From: Bacillota bacterium
Lineage (GTDB): Bacteria > Bacillota > Sulfobacillia > JAJZYS01 > JAJYTV01
DNA length: 64,000 nucleotides
NCBI GenBank assembly: GCA_021793645.1
Contig: JAJYSJ010000010.1
Span: forward strand, 1-64,000
Direction of reading: 5' to 3'
The first letter of the stretch is position 1, and every line of letters begins with the position of its first letter. Shown piece after piece: positions 1-8,513 of this stretch. The notes beneath the pieces are model-generated. The model saw only the letters and a program-made list of their open reading frames with translations, was not told the DNA's origin and did no database searches. Made by a program: the position numbers and the translations under genes.

Positions 1-654
1 ACGACCCCAAGATCTTGCGCCAAGGGGAAAGTGTAGTGCCAAGCACTCTCTTCTGATCCCTCTATGCCGCTCCCAGAGCGGCTTTCAGAAAAACGCCGTT
101 CAAACTCCAGTCAGTGCGCGGGACAACCAATGCCAATTGCGTGCGCACGCAGAAGGCAAGCCGCACTTTATAAAACGATGGCCTTGGCAACTCTCGCAAA
201 GCGTATTGCCCTGTGCATGCAACGCGGAAGTGAAATATCAGCTCCCTTTAAGGAGATCCGCCTGGTATCGACACCGTTCGAAGGGTGACGAAAGGAACCC
301 TTCCACCTGTACGCTTTATTGGCCATGTGGCCTTGCTATATAGGCATAAGTGTCCTGTTGGTCGTGCTAATACGACCCAGTAATATGCCGCCATCTGACC
401 CTTGCACTGCTTTTGCGGGATGTGGCGGTAAAGGCCGGGATACTCGCGCACTAGCAGACCGAGATCCATCAGGGAAGGGGGATGTGCGGCTTCTCCAACC
501 ACTGGCGAGCCGCCCGCAGGTCCGTGACGGGAGCCGCTCGGTGATCGTCCGCGATGGGATGCATGTGCACCACGCCGATCACTACGTCAGTCCCTCGCTG
601 TGCCGATCCAGCAGAGATACCAGCCGGTTGTAAAGGAATCAAGGTCAACCGGCG
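1..654. other. Intergenic region, no supportable gene
   Basis: No reading frame here has a ribosome binding site together with recognisable protein motifs. A short hairpin lies near the left end (listed separately). The reverse-strand open frame ending at 469 has a vaguely protein-like tail (GVVHMHPIADD) but continues antisense across the ABC permease, so I do not call it. The rest may be the leader and promoter region of the downstream transporter operon. Confidence 0.5.
66..85 (+). terminator. Short terminator-like hairpin
   Basis: GCCGCTC and GAGCGGC form a perfect 7-bp stem around a 3-nt loop (66-82), followed by TTT. It could end a gene lying left of the window. The U-run is short, so this is weak. 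Confidence 0.3.
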
Positions 655-711
655 GTGCTGTTTTTGTCCCGTATCCGAAAACCCGCCTTGAGATTTGAGT
701 TGGGGGACAAG

Positions 712-1620
712 GTGCGCTCGCCCTGCTGTGCGCGTATTGATGGTACTGAGTGCGGTCCCCGGTCCTGGCCCTGGAGTGCGCAGTGCACACAGCGTGGGTG
801 GCACCGTGTCCTTCATGCCGCAAGTGTTGCCGCCTGGACCGAAGGGGGTGCGGTTACGGGGTTCAAGCGAGCGATCCCGTTCGCGGTCGCTCTCGCCATG
901 ATCGTCGTCTGGGAAGTCCTGGCCCTCCTGCAGGTATTCCCGGTCGTTGTGCTGCCCTCGCCGCTCTCCGTCGCTCGTGAGATTCCGGTGCTGTTCACGA
1001 CCGGATACGGTGGACAGACGCTCCTGACTGACATCTGGGTCTCCACGGCCCGGATCACCGTAGGCTTCCTGGTCGCTGTCTGCGTCGGTGTGCCCATTGG
1101 CATCCTGATGGCGTCGAGCGAGATCGTCTTTCAGGCGATCGACCCCTTGCTGCAGTTCATCCGGCCCGTGCCACCGCTCGCGTACATTCCGCTCCTGATC
1201 GTTTGGTTCGGCATCGGCGAGGTGTCCAAGGGACTTCTCATATTTCTCGGAACCATCCCCGTGATCGTGATCAACACGATATCGGGGGTGCGCAGCATCC
1301 CGCGGCAGCGGCTTCATGTTGCGCAGTGCCTCGGCGCCACCCGGCTGCAGATCCTGCGCTACGTGATCCTGCCATCGGCCCTGCCGGAGATCTTCACCGG
1401 GATGCGTGTGGGCATCGGCGTGGCCTGGACCTGTCTTGTAGCGGCAGAGATCATCGCGGCCAGCGCAGGACTGGGGTGGCTCGTGCAGGAGGCGGGACAG
1501 GAGGTGCAGGTCGGCATCATCTTCATCGCCATCACCGTCATCGGGCTGATCGGCTACGGGATGGAGCTCGTCATACGCTTGATCGAACGCGCCGCGGTCC
1601 CCTGGAAGGGACGCTTGTGA
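712..1620 (+). CDS. tauC: Taurine/sulfonate-type ABC transporter permease (TauC/SsuC family)
   Basis: Inner-membrane permease of a nitrate/sulfonate/taurine (NitT/TauT) importer. The C-terminal 250 residues align well with TauC as I remember it: a first membrane helix around base 865, the RPVPPLAYIPLLIVWFGIGE segment (about 1160-1220), the cytoplasmic coupling motif AQCLGATRLQILRYVILPSALPEI (about 1320-1395) and a PWKGRL tail like the PWHG end of TauC. The start is uncertain. GTG at 712 follows GGGGGA closely, but GTG 655 and TTG 700 are also in frame, and the Cys-rich stretch before base 840 does not look like a permease, so an upstream frameshift is possible. It is the first gene of a three-gene operon; the lipoprotein gene starts 45 nt downstream. 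Confidence 0.85.
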   Translation: MRSPCCARIDGTECGPRSWPWSAQCTQRGWHRVLHAASVAAWTEGGAVTGFKRAIPFAVALAMIVVWEVLALLQVFPVVVLPSPLSVAREIPVLFTTGYGGQTLLTDIWVSTARITVGFLVAVCVGVPIGILMASSEIVFQAIDPLLQFIRPVPPLAYIPLLIVWFGIGEVSKGLLIFLGTIPVIVINTISGVRSIPRQRLHVAQCLGATRLQILRYVILPSALPEIFTGMRVGIGVAWTCLVAAEIIAASAGLGWLVQEAGQEVQVGIIFIAITVIGLIGYGMELVIRLIERAAVPWKGRL

Positions 1621-1664
1621 CCCCTCGGGAGAAAAGAGATTGCAGGAACGGAGGGATCCGGGCT

Positions 1665-2708
1665 ATGGGGAAGACCCTCTCCAGGATCATCGGAGTGGTG
1701 GGCGGGATCGCACTGCTCGGGGTGCTGCTCGGCGCCTGCGGAAGCTCACCTGCGACGTCCAGCAAGGAGCCAACTGTGGTCATCGGCTATGAGAACAACG
1801 GAGCGGATCCCGAGATGGTTGCCATCGCGGAGGGGTTCTTCGCCAAGGACATGAAAGGCGTGCATGTGGAGCTAAGGGAGTTCAGTTCGGGGCCTGCATC
1901 TCTCGCGGCCCTCGCATCCGGCAGCCTGCAGTTCATGACGGGCATCGGCAATCCGCCCGCCGCAGCCGCCATCTCCCAGGGGGTCCCCCTGCAGGCGGTA
2001 TGGGCCCAGGAGCTCTACACGACGGATGAGGGTCTCGTCGTGCGCAATGGGTCGGGGATCAACTCCCTGAAGGATCTCGAGCACAAGCAGCTCGCCATCG
2101 TCGTCGGTTCCACCTCTCCCTTCGAGGTGGACACTGCGTTCCGAAATGCCGGCATCCCGGCGTCGTCGGTGGCCTTCGTCAACATGAGCCCGCCCGCCAT
2201 GGTGGCCGCTTGGGCACGGGGTCAGCTGAACGCCGCCTACGTCTGGGACCCCGCGTTCGACACAATGCTCAAGAACCACGGACACGCGATCATGTACGAC
2301 AGGAACGTCGAGCGTCAGGCCCCGATCTTCAACCTCGCCGTCGTCAACAGCAATTGGGCGAAGAGCAACGCGACGCTCGTGCGCGAGTTCGTCCAGGCGG
2401 AGCAGGCCGGAGTGACGTTCTATCGGCAGCACCCGCAGAGGGCGCTAAAGGATATGGCCAAGGAGGCTGGCATCCGCGTGGCGCTCGCCCAGACGGAGCT
2501 CGCCGGATTCCGGCTCTACAACCTGCAAGACCAGCTGGGTCCAGACGGCCTGGGCACCGGCAGCGGCGTCAAGGACTCGCTCGTGACCGTCGCCCTGCGC
2601 TCGGCGGCGACGTACCTCCTGAGCATTCACCAGGTCTCAAGCATCCCGCAGGACATGAGCATCCACGTCAACCCTGCCTACGCGCAGTACGTTGCCCACC
2701 ACCAGTGA
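1665..2708 (+). CDS. tauA: TauA-like substrate-binding lipoprotein
   Basis: Extracellular solute-binding protein of the NitT/TauT family, 347 residues. A signal peptide ends in the lipobox LGAC (Cys about residue 25), so the protein should be lipid-anchored outside the membrane. Family hallmarks visible are EGFFAKDMKGVHVELREFSSG, the ASGSLQF segment, an ASQ-type AAISQGVPL stretch, the GSGINSLKDL motif shared with TauA, and VWDPAF. Start ATG 1665 was chosen because it gives a complete lipoprotein signal. The overall resemblance is closest to taurine-binding TauA, but the ligand cannot be fixed from sequence; alkanesulfonates are equally possible. No tauD or ssuD oxygenase gene follows, so the fate of the substrate is unclear. 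Confidence 0.82.
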   Translation: MGKTLSRIIGVVGGIALLGVLLGACGSSPATSSKEPTVVIGYENNGADPEMVAIAEGFFAKDMKGVHVELREFSSGPASLAALASGSLQFMTGIGNPPAAAAISQGVPLQAVWAQELYTTDEGLVVRNGSGINSLKDLEHKQLAIVVGSTSPFEVDTAFRNAGIPASSVAFVNMSPPAMVAAWARGQLNAAYVWDPAFDTMLKNHGHAIMYDRNVERQAPIFNLAVVNSNWAKSNATLVREFVQAEQAGVTFYRQHPQRALKDMAKEAGIRVALAQTELAGFRLYNLQDQLGPDGLGTGSGVKDSLVTVALRSAATYLLSIHQVSSIPQDMSIHVNPAYAQYVAHHQ

Positions 2709-2727
2709 GGGAAGCGATGGTGACTCA

Positions 2728-3564
2728 ATGATCGAGTTCGAGGGGCTGGGCATGGCGTATCCAGGCCATCAGGGACGCCCGCCCGTTGCCGCGCTGCAGG
2801 ACGTCGACCTCAAGGTGGCGGACGGCGAATTCGTCAGCATCGTCGGCCCGAGCGGCTGCGGCAAGTCCACACTGCTCCACCTCGTGGCGGGATTCGGCAA
2901 ACCGACCTCCGGGAGGATCAGCGTGGACGGGCGCGAGGTCTCCAAGCCCGGCTCTGAGCGGGCGGTCGTGTTCCAGCAGGCAGCGCTCTACCCCTGGCTC
3001 AATGTGCGCGACAACATCGGATTCGGTCTCAGGATCCACGGGATTCGGGGGCGGGAGTACGAACGGCGAGTGCAGCACTACCTCGGAATCATGGGCCTCA
3101 CGACCTTCGAGCACCACGCGCCCTACCACCTCTCGGGAGGGATGCGCCAGCGCGTCGCGATCGCCCGTGCCCTGATTACGGAGCCCGAGATCATGCTGAT
3201 GGATGAACCGTTCGGTGCGCTCGATGCGCAGACCAGAAACGAGATGCAGCGCTTCCTGCTGCGCCTGTGGCGAACGCTTCGGCCGACGGTGCTCTTCGTC
3301 ACGCACGATGTGGAGGAGTCGATCCTGCTCGGGGATCGGGTCGTCATCATGACGGCACGGCCGGGCAGAGTGGCGCTTGACCTGCGCGTTCCGTTCGCGC
3401 GGCCGCGGGAATGGGACCTCGTCTTGACCCCGGAGTTCATCGACGTCAAACGCCGGCTGCTTTCAGTGCTGCAGCCGCAGCTCGAGTCGGCGCAGCGGGT
3501 CGAGGACTTCATCTCTGAACTCGAGTCGCCTGATGACGGCGCGCGAGAGGATGGCCACATCTAG
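2728..3564 (+). CDS. tauB: TauB/SsuB-like ABC transporter ATPase
   Basis: Cytoplasmic ATPase of the importer encoded by the two preceding genes, 278 residues. Walker A is GPSGCGKST, the Q-loop lies in VVFQQAALYPWLNVRDN, the signature is LSGGMRQR, Walker B is IMLMDEPFGALD and the switch His is in VTHDVEES. The FQQAALYPWLNV stretch is typical of the nitrate/taurine subfamily. ATG 2728 begins IEFEGLGMAYPG. A GAGGG motif overlapping the tauA stop lies somewhat far upstream, so translation is probably coupled to tauA (20-nt gap). It is the last gene of the operon; the next gene is convergent. Confidence 0.85.
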   Translation: MIEFEGLGMAYPGHQGRPPVAALQDVDLKVADGEFVSIVGPSGCGKSTLLHLVAGFGKPTSGRISVDGREVSKPGSERAVVFQQAALYPWLNVRDNIGFGLRIHGIRGREYERRVQHYLGIMGLTTFEHHAPYHLSGGMRQRVAIARALITEPEIMLMDEPFGALDAQTRNEMQRFLLRLWRTLRPTVLFVTHDVEESILLGDRVVIMTARPGRVALDLRVPFARPREWDLVLTPEFIDVKRRLLSVLQPQLESAQRVEDFISELESPDDGAREDGHI

Positions 3565-3660
3565 AGTCCAAGGCGGTGGCCATGCGCTATCCGGGAGGGC
3601 GCGGACCTTCCGCCACACCATGGGACCGGGTGAGCCGCCCTTCCGAGCGGCGTTTGCGCG

Positions 3661-4482
3661 CTATTGCACCTGAAACACGAAGTCGCCCCCAACCGCGCCG
3701 TTGAGGAAGCCCATCCCCTTCGCGCTCGCGCGTTGCGGCGTGAGCAGCACCAGTGAATACGTGCCGCTCGTCATTCCCTGCGGCATGCCGAACTCGAACA
3801 ACTCGTGGTTGCCCGCAGTAGAGTGATGGAGCACCGGCGTCCGGTACACGTGCATCCCGCTCGTACTCACGGCATACCAATTCACGACTCCATTGAAGCC
3901 GCCCTGGAAGATTGCATCCTCATAGCTGCCACGATCCAAAACGACGAAAATAGCACCACCCGGCTTTACGACCGTCGGGGCGACCATCTCTATCCCTTCG
4001 GTCAGGCGAATTGCTGTGACGGCGGTACGTCCTGTCGCTGCACGTACGTGTGATGCGATTACCTGATCCGAACCCGTGAAACACACCTTCGCGGACATGA
4101 CAGTCGAGATTGAGGGCGAGCCACTGTCGAGCATGCCCTTCCAGACTTTCGCTATCTGCTTGGCGTCCTTTGCATCCACGCGGAGGTCTGTGACTAGCCA
4201 CGTGGTAGCGGAGGGAACCACAGCCTCTACCAGTTCATCCGTCCGGACAGATGGTGGCTGGGTTTTGTTGCTCGGACGCAGCGACAAACGCTTCCAGACG
4301 GTCCCCTCACCCTGCCAGGTCGCTGTCCCGCTAGGGAACAGGTAGACGGTCTCAGGCGACGAACACGCCACCTGTGTCGACTTGGTCGCATGCGCCTTCG
4401 GACTAGAGGTTGGGTTGGCACTGCACGCAGTAAGGAGCAGACCGACCACTATGACAGTGATAGGTACTATGCGTTTGTACGT
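3661..4482 (-). CDS. Putative lipoprotein of unknown function, apparent ACG start
   Basis: I do not recognise the family. The protein has a textbook lipoprotein signal (YKRIVPITVIVVGLLLTAC), then a Ser/Thr-rich linker and about 240 residues rich in beta-type sequence with one later Cys pair. The reading frame contains no ATG, TTG or GTG ahead of the signal. The only conventional start, GTG at 4449, would leave eight residues before the lipobox Cys, too short for export. A perfect AGGAGG (4495-4490) sits 7 nt before an ACG codon at 4482, which I take as the start or as a mutated ATG. It stands alone, convergent with the tau operon and upstream of an AT-rich stretch that probably holds its promoter. 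Confidence 0.55.
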   Translation of the reverse strand, partial: TYKRIVPITVIVVGLLLTACSANPTSSPKAHATKSTQVACSSPETVYLFPSGTATWQGEGTVWKRLSLRPSNKTQPPSVRTDELVEAVVPSATTWLVTDLRVDAKDAKQIAKVWKGMLDSGSPSISTVMSAKVCFTGSDQVIASHVRAATGRTAVTAIRLTEGIEMVAPTVVKPGGAIFVVLDRGSYEDAIFQGGFNGVVNWYAVSTSGMHVYRTPVLHHSTAGNHELFEFGMPQGMTSGTYSLVLLTPQRASAKGMGFLNGAVGGDFVFQVQ

Positions 4483-4489
4483 TGTAACG

Positions 4490-4495
4490 CCTCCT
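4490..4495 (-). promoter_or_regulatory. Shine-Dalgarno AGGAGG that decides the lipoprotein start
   Basis: The reverse strand reads AGGAGG 7 nt upstream of ACG (4482-4480). No ATG, GTG or TTG lies in frame between this site and the lipoprotein signal core, so it points to a non-canonical start. Confidence 0.6.
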
Positions 4496-4786
4496 ATTTC
4501 CAGCCTACCCCATATTCTTACATATTCAACTCATGGAAGCTTCCTTGTTCTAGTGAACACCATCGGTGAGTGGTTGTGATCCAAGAAGCGGGTAGCGACG
4601 GCATTTACGCATGAAATCGTGAATTTGGAACCACACAAGTCAAGGGGTACTTGGGGCTCACGCCGTTGAAGGGGCGAACCCACCGTTGTGAGCAAAGGGC
4701 GCGGGAAGGAATTGCGGCTACAGCGACTGCCTCGACCTCCAATGCTGACAGGGCGGCGCTGGAACAGTGGGCGGGGGGAATGGAGC

Positions 4787-4814
4787 AGGGCAGGGCACCG
4801 GCGTGTCCTGCCCT
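4787..4814 (-). terminator. Terminator-like hairpin after the ferritin-like gene
   Basis: AGGGCAGG (4787-4794) and CCTGCCCT (4807-4814) pair perfectly around a 12-nt loop, 7 nt past the stop of the reverse-strand ferritin-like gene. There is no U-run on either side, so efficiency is uncertain. The remaining sequence between 4496 and 4786 shows no gene; its left part is AT-rich and probably carries the lipoprotein promoter. Confidence 0.45.
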
Positions 4815-4821
4815 AAGAGGT

Positions 4822-5250
4822 TTACGCGGTCACTGCATTCTGCAAAAGCGCCAGCCATGTACGGATGTGACCGTACTCGTCGCCGAGGATGGAGGTGAGA
4901 ATATAGCGGATTTCCAACGTGGGGGCGATCGAGGCGAGGTAGGCGTAGCGATTCACGGCACTCGTCTCGCCAGCGACCGCAGCCATCACGTCCTGGACGT
5001 AGCCGGTGTTTGGCGGCGGCGGAACAGGAGTTCCACCCGCGGAGTTCGGATTGAGCGCATGGAGCAGAGCGGCCTGCGTGCGTGCGTGGCCGTATTCGTC
5101 ACCGGTGATGCTGGTGATCAGGATGCGCGACAGCGAATCCGGAGCCTCGTTCGCGATGTTTGCGTAGAACTGCACGTCTGACAGTTCGTCCTGGATCGAC
5201 TCCTCGAGCAGCTGCGCGAACGTCGGGTCCTGGTTCGGTGCCGACCACAT
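4822..5250 (-). CDS. Small diiron ferritin-like (rubrerythrin-type) protein
   Basis: A 142-residue four-helix-bundle protein with two matching halves, each carrying a Glu followed about 30 residues later by an ExxH motif: EESIQDELSDVQFYANIA then DEYGH in the first half, and VAGETSAVNRYAYLA then DEYGH in the second. This is the ligand pattern of ferritin-like diiron proteins and suggests an internal duplication joined by a Pro-rich loop (GGTPVPPPPNTG). A role in peroxide or iron handling is likely but the substrate is unknown. Start ATG 5250 follows AGGAGG at a good distance. A long leader with inverted repeats lies upstream. A second metal-dependent ferritin-like protein is encoded at 56713-57504. 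Confidence 0.75.
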   Translation of the reverse strand: MWSAPNQDPTFAQLLEESIQDELSDVQFYANIANEAPDSLSRILITSITGDEYGHARTQAALLHALNPNSAGGTPVPPPPNTGYVQDVMAAVAGETSAVNRYAYLASIAPTLEIRYILTSILGDEYGHIRTWLALLQNAVTA

Positions 5251-5656
5251 TTGCCATTCCTCCTGGTGCCAAGTAGGGAGGGTTCCCTCAAGTTCAGCCT
5301 ATTCACCCGACGTAACCAGGTGACGGATAATGCCTGCGCACGAACAAGACATCGGAGAGGCAAGCCGGGCTGGGTAGTCCTGGCTTGCCTCGCAGGTATC
5401 GATCGGGTACGAACTGGTGTCCGGGGAAGCAGCCCAACCGTTGGTTACAGGGGGGGCTTCCCGGCAGCGAACAAGGCGGCTGCCTGTGCGATATCGGCCT
5501 AGCTTGCCTTCGCGGACGCACCGATCGCCGTCGCTGCGCAGGCGACGTCGAAGGTCGCCGCGTGCAGCCGAGCCGGCATCTCGTCAGCCACCGCGCGCCA
5601 CGGCAGAAGCCGCCATGGCGCAGAAGAACTGGCGGAAGAGGCGGGCGGCTGGCGTT
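5251..5656 (-). other. 406-nt intergenic region with inverted repeats, possible structured leader
   Basis: Between the ferritin-like gene start and the Rsm22 gene end I see no coding frame, but several pairing elements. AGGCAAGCC (5358-5366) and GGCTTGCCT (5382-5390) form a 9-bp stem, and reverse-strand GGGAAGC pairs with GCTTCCC around 5430-5465, enclosing an AACCAACGGTTGG hairpin. On the reverse strand these would sit in the 5' leader of the ferritin-like gene. I could not match it to a riboswitch class I know. Confidence 0.35.
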
Positions 5657-6652
5657 CTACTTCAGCTCATCGTCGTTCTCACAGACCATCGCGGAACCCC
5701 AGATCAGGTCGCGCGCCTTGCGGAAGAGATCTCGATCCTTGCGCGTGATGACCGTGCTCTGAAGACCCTGCGGCGCGCAGACCTCGAGGCGAACGTGACC
5801 GCCGCGGACTTGCGGGTGGCGGATCACCCTCCCGTGGATCGGGACGGGATCAAGCCGGGAAACGGCCACAAAGGAAAACTTCTCATCTTCGTACGAAAGA
5901 ACGCCCGCCTTGACCAGGCGGTGCAGGCTTGAACGCTCCACCCGCTGCGCGAAGTGGCACCAGTCGGTGCCGGACAGCGGACAGGCCGCATCGTGGGGAC
6001 AGGGCGCGATCGTCTTCGCGCCTGCGGCCAGGAGCTGATCGCGGGCGGTGCGGATGCGCGAGAAGCCGGCGGGGGTTCCGGGCTCGACGAGTACGAGCAG
6101 GCTCTGCGTCTTCTCCCACAGCGTGTGCACGAGCATTTCCTGGCTTCCCTGCGGCAGTTCGCCAAGGACGTAGGCGGCCGTGACGAGGTCATGCGCCTTC
6201 GTCTCCCACGCCTTGGCGAGGTTCGTGGGTACCCATTCGGCTTGCTGCAGCGCAGCCGATCGGGAGTGTGCTGCAAGGCGACGTCCAACATGGATCATGT
6301 CCGCATCGCGCTCAAGCAGCGTGACCTCGGCAAGCGAAGGCCACAGCGCAGCGGCTGCCCACATGGCGGTGCCGGGTCCGGCGCCAGCGTCCAGCAGGGT
6401 GCGAGGCTCCAAGGAGGGGAGCCTTCCCTTGGCCTGCCGAAGGGCGGCGTACACTGCGGCAAATGTGGCCGGAAGCCGCACCGCGGCATAGGCCGCGACA
6501 TCCTCGCGCGAGCGCACGAGCGGCGCACCCTTGGCGGGCGAGGCCTCGCGGTATCGGTGCGATAGCTCCATGGCGGCGGTCGAGAGCCTCTTTGCGGGAA
6601 GTGAAGAGAGCTCGCTCTCTAGCGCTGCCCTCAGATCCTGCGGAAGCTGCAT
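5657..6652 (-). CDS. Rsm22-family SAM-dependent methyltransferase
   Basis: This 331-residue protein resembles the Rsm22/METTL17 family, which acts in small ribosomal subunit assembly in mitochondria. It has a SAM-binding fold with the glycine motif LLDAGAGPGTAMWAA (about residues 87-101) and the acidic LLERDADM. A Cys-rich segment, CPHDAACPLSGTDWCHF (about 218-234), is followed by EVCAPQG near residue 290. That gives four cysteines matching the proposed Fe-S site of the family. Start ATG 6652 follows AGGAGG. The gene stands alone, divergent from the haemoglobin remnant. A role in rRNA or ribosome maturation is inferred from the family; no substrate is known. Confidence 0.75.
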   Translation of the reverse strand: MQLPQDLRAALESELSSLPAKRLSTAAMELSHRYREASPAKGAPLVRSREDVAAYAAVRLPATFAAVYAALRQAKGRLPSLEPRTLLDAGAGPGTAMWAAAALWPSLAEVTLLERDADMIHVGRRLAAHSRSAALQQAEWVPTNLAKAWETKAHDLVTAAYVLGELPQGSQEMLVHTLWEKTQSLLVLVEPGTPAGFSRIRTARDQLLAAGAKTIAPCPHDAACPLSGTDWCHFAQRVERSSLHRLVKAGVLSYEDEKFSFVAVSRLDPVPIHGRVIRHPQVRGGHVRLEVCAPQGLQSTVITRKDRDLFRKARDLIWGSAMVCENDDELK

Positions 6653-6795
6653 GCGGTCCTCCTGCGGCGAAACGGGCGATGTGCCTTGAGTCTACCATCA
6701 GAACATCGATCGGGCTTGTTCGGTGCGCCCGCGGAGCGGTAGACTCGTGCTCGACAGCCGGTACCGTCGGAGACAACGCGCGAAGGGTTGGTTGC

Positions 6796-7185
6796 ACGCT
6801 GAACTCCACACTGTTCGACCTTATCGGCGGTTCCGACACGATCGGACGGCTGGTCGACGCCTTCTACCGGCGGGTGCAGGCGCATCCCACCTTGTCTCCG
6901 CTGTTCCCAGAGGACATCCGGCCGGTGCGAGACCGGTAGTATGCGTTTTTGACCCAGTTCTTCGGTGGACCGGACCTCTACACCCAGCAGTACGGGCCGC
7001 CGATGCTGCGCGCGAAGCACCTGCCACACCCGGTGAGTCTCGAGCGCAAGGCGGAGTGGCTTTCCTGCATGCAGGGCGCCTTGGACGAGATCGGCCTCGA
7101 GGGCCCGGTGCGGGAACAGGTCTTCCAGCGGCTTGCGCTAACGGCGCAGCACATGGTCAACCGCACGGAGGACGGCGGCTTTTAG
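6796..7185 (+). pseudogene. Group II truncated haemoglobin interrupted by one in-frame TAG
   Basis: The frame reads as a complete YjbI/trHbO-like globin: LFDLIGGSDTIGRLVDAFYRRVQAHPTLSPLFPEDI, then after a TAG at 6937-6939 YAFLTQFFGGPDLYTQQYGPPMLRARH-like sequence, LSCMQGALDEIG and the end AQHMVNRTEDGGF. The proximal His is in the KHLPHP region. The TAG aligns with a Gln of B. subtilis YjbI as I remember it, so one CAG-to-TAG change would explain it. There is also no ATG, GTG or TTG in frame before the first conserved residue; AAGGG at 6783 precedes ACG 6796 and CTG 6799. It is either a young pseudogene or a read-through gene. Divergent from the Rsm22 gene, upstream of the cyclodeaminase gene. 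Confidence 0.75.
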
Positions 7186-7442
7186 GCAAAGTCAGGCCTG
7201 CCAGCCTTGCGTTGGGAAGATACGCCTTCCGAAGGACTCAAGACTTGGGAGACGCCCTCACGGGGGCCCCCGGAAACCCGGCTGCGCCGGACAGTGCCCA
7301 GTCCTCTCCGTCGCTGATCCCGCCACGGGAAATCCAAGTCCGAAAGGAGCGAAAGCCTGGTCAGGGGAGGACGCTTGATGGATCGAAGGGCCTCAGCGGG
7401 CGCCGTTCGATCTGTCAAGTGGATGGACCAGGCGCATACCGC

Positions 7443-8378
7443 ATGCTCCTTCTGACCGATGCAGACGTTCAACGGTGCGTAGCGATGCGGGACGCGGTGC
7501 AGGCGATGCGCGAGGCACTGCAAAGCCGCGCGGATGGCCTGATGGTCACGTCGCCGCGGACCGGCTTCAAGGTGGGGACGACCGGCCTCGTTTGGACCCC
7601 GGGCGGATTCGAGGACACCTTCACACTGGGTCTTCGACTCTACCTGACGGGCGACGTGCACCGAGGGGATCAGTTGGTCGCCCTCTGGGATGCAAAGACA
7701 GGCGCCCTGCGCTGTCTCGCGCTCGGCGCAGCCCTTGGGCGCCTGCGCACGGGTGCCATCGGCGGCGCAGCAATGGCTGCCATGGCGCGCGAAGACGCGG
7801 CGGTGCTCGGTGTGGTGGGATTCGGCGCGCAGGCCTGGCAGCAGGTGGAGGCCGCATTGGCGGTGCGCCCGATCCGTCGCGTGCAGGCGTACAGGCGCGA
7901 CAGGGACGAACTCGTCCGGCTCGTCGACGCCGGCAGCGAGCAATGGGGTCTTGAGGTGGTCGCGGCGCCGGACGCGCGGGCTGCCGTGGAAGGTGCGGAC
8001 ATCGTCGTTACGGCGACTAACGCCGCGGAGCCGGTGATCCAGGCGGACTGGGTCCAACCCGGCACCCATGTCAACGCGCTCGGGCCGAAGTACGTCGGGC
8101 GACAGGAGATCGGGTTGGATCTCGCGGAGCGCGCAGCTGTCTTGGCCTGCGACTTCCCCGAGCAGTACCGGGGAGAAGAGGACTTCTTCCTGCAAGGGAC
8201 CGGGCAGCTCGAGCGCATGCGCGACCTCGCGGAGCTGCTCGCATCGGGTGTGCAGCGCGCGCCTTCCGACGTCACGCTCTTTCTCTCCCATGGCCTTGCG
8301 GGTACGGAGGTGCGCCTCCTGCAGGCAGCATACGCACAAGCAAAGTTGCGCGGGATCGGGCAGGAGATCGCCATCTGA
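7443..8378 (+). CDS. Ornithine cyclodeaminase / mu-crystallin family protein
   Basis: A 311-residue NAD(P)-dependent enzyme of the OCD/mu-crystallin family, whose members include ornithine cyclodeaminase, alanine dehydrogenase of archaea and ketimine reductases. The Rossmann motif VVGFGAQAWQQVEAAL lies at about residues 123-138. The N-terminal substrate region has MRDAVQAMREAL, and the core has IVVTATNAAEPVIQADWVQPGTHVNALGPK, which is the typical (S/T)AT..T.P.I....L.PG.H.NA.G pattern. ATG 7443 starts MLLLTDADV as usual for the family. There is no strong ribosome binding site. The 257-nt gap upstream contains small hairpins, for example GATCGAA with TTCGATC. The exact substrate cannot be told. 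Confidence 0.8.
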   Translation: MLLLTDADVQRCVAMRDAVQAMREALQSRADGLMVTSPRTGFKVGTTGLVWTPGGFEDTFTLGLRLYLTGDVHRGDQLVALWDAKTGALRCLALGAALGRLRTGAIGGAAMAAMAREDAAVLGVVGFGAQAWQQVEAALAVRPIRRVQAYRRDRDELVRLVDAGSEQWGLEVVAAPDARAAVEGADIVVTATNAAEPVIQADWVQPGTHVNALGPKYVGRQEIGLDLAERAAVLACDFPEQYRGEEDFFLQGTGQLERMRDLAELLASGVQRAPSDVTLFLSHGLAGTEVRLLQAAYAQAKLRGIGQEIAI

Positions 8379-8513
8379 CTCCTCCTCCGGTGCAGCAGGG
8401 GAGAGGGCCTTCCCGCCCGGTCGCGACGGCTGCCCTCTCATAGGGCAGGTCGTCCAAGCGGCCACACGCCCTCCGCAAGTCCATCGGCAATCCGCTGAAC
8501 GGAAGGTGATCGC

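Noticed and set aside
469..1317. Long reverse-strand open frame opposite the ABC permease
   Set aside because: It is antisense to a well-conserved TauC-type permease, has no recognisable domain, and results from high GC content. Only its last 55 residues lie outside the permease gene.
7186..7442. Possible cobalamin riboswitch (GGGAAG ... GGGAGAC pattern) before the cyclodeaminase gene
   Set aside because: The conserved GCCACTG core and the rest of the consensus are missing, and the downstream gene is not B12-related. Only small hairpins remain.
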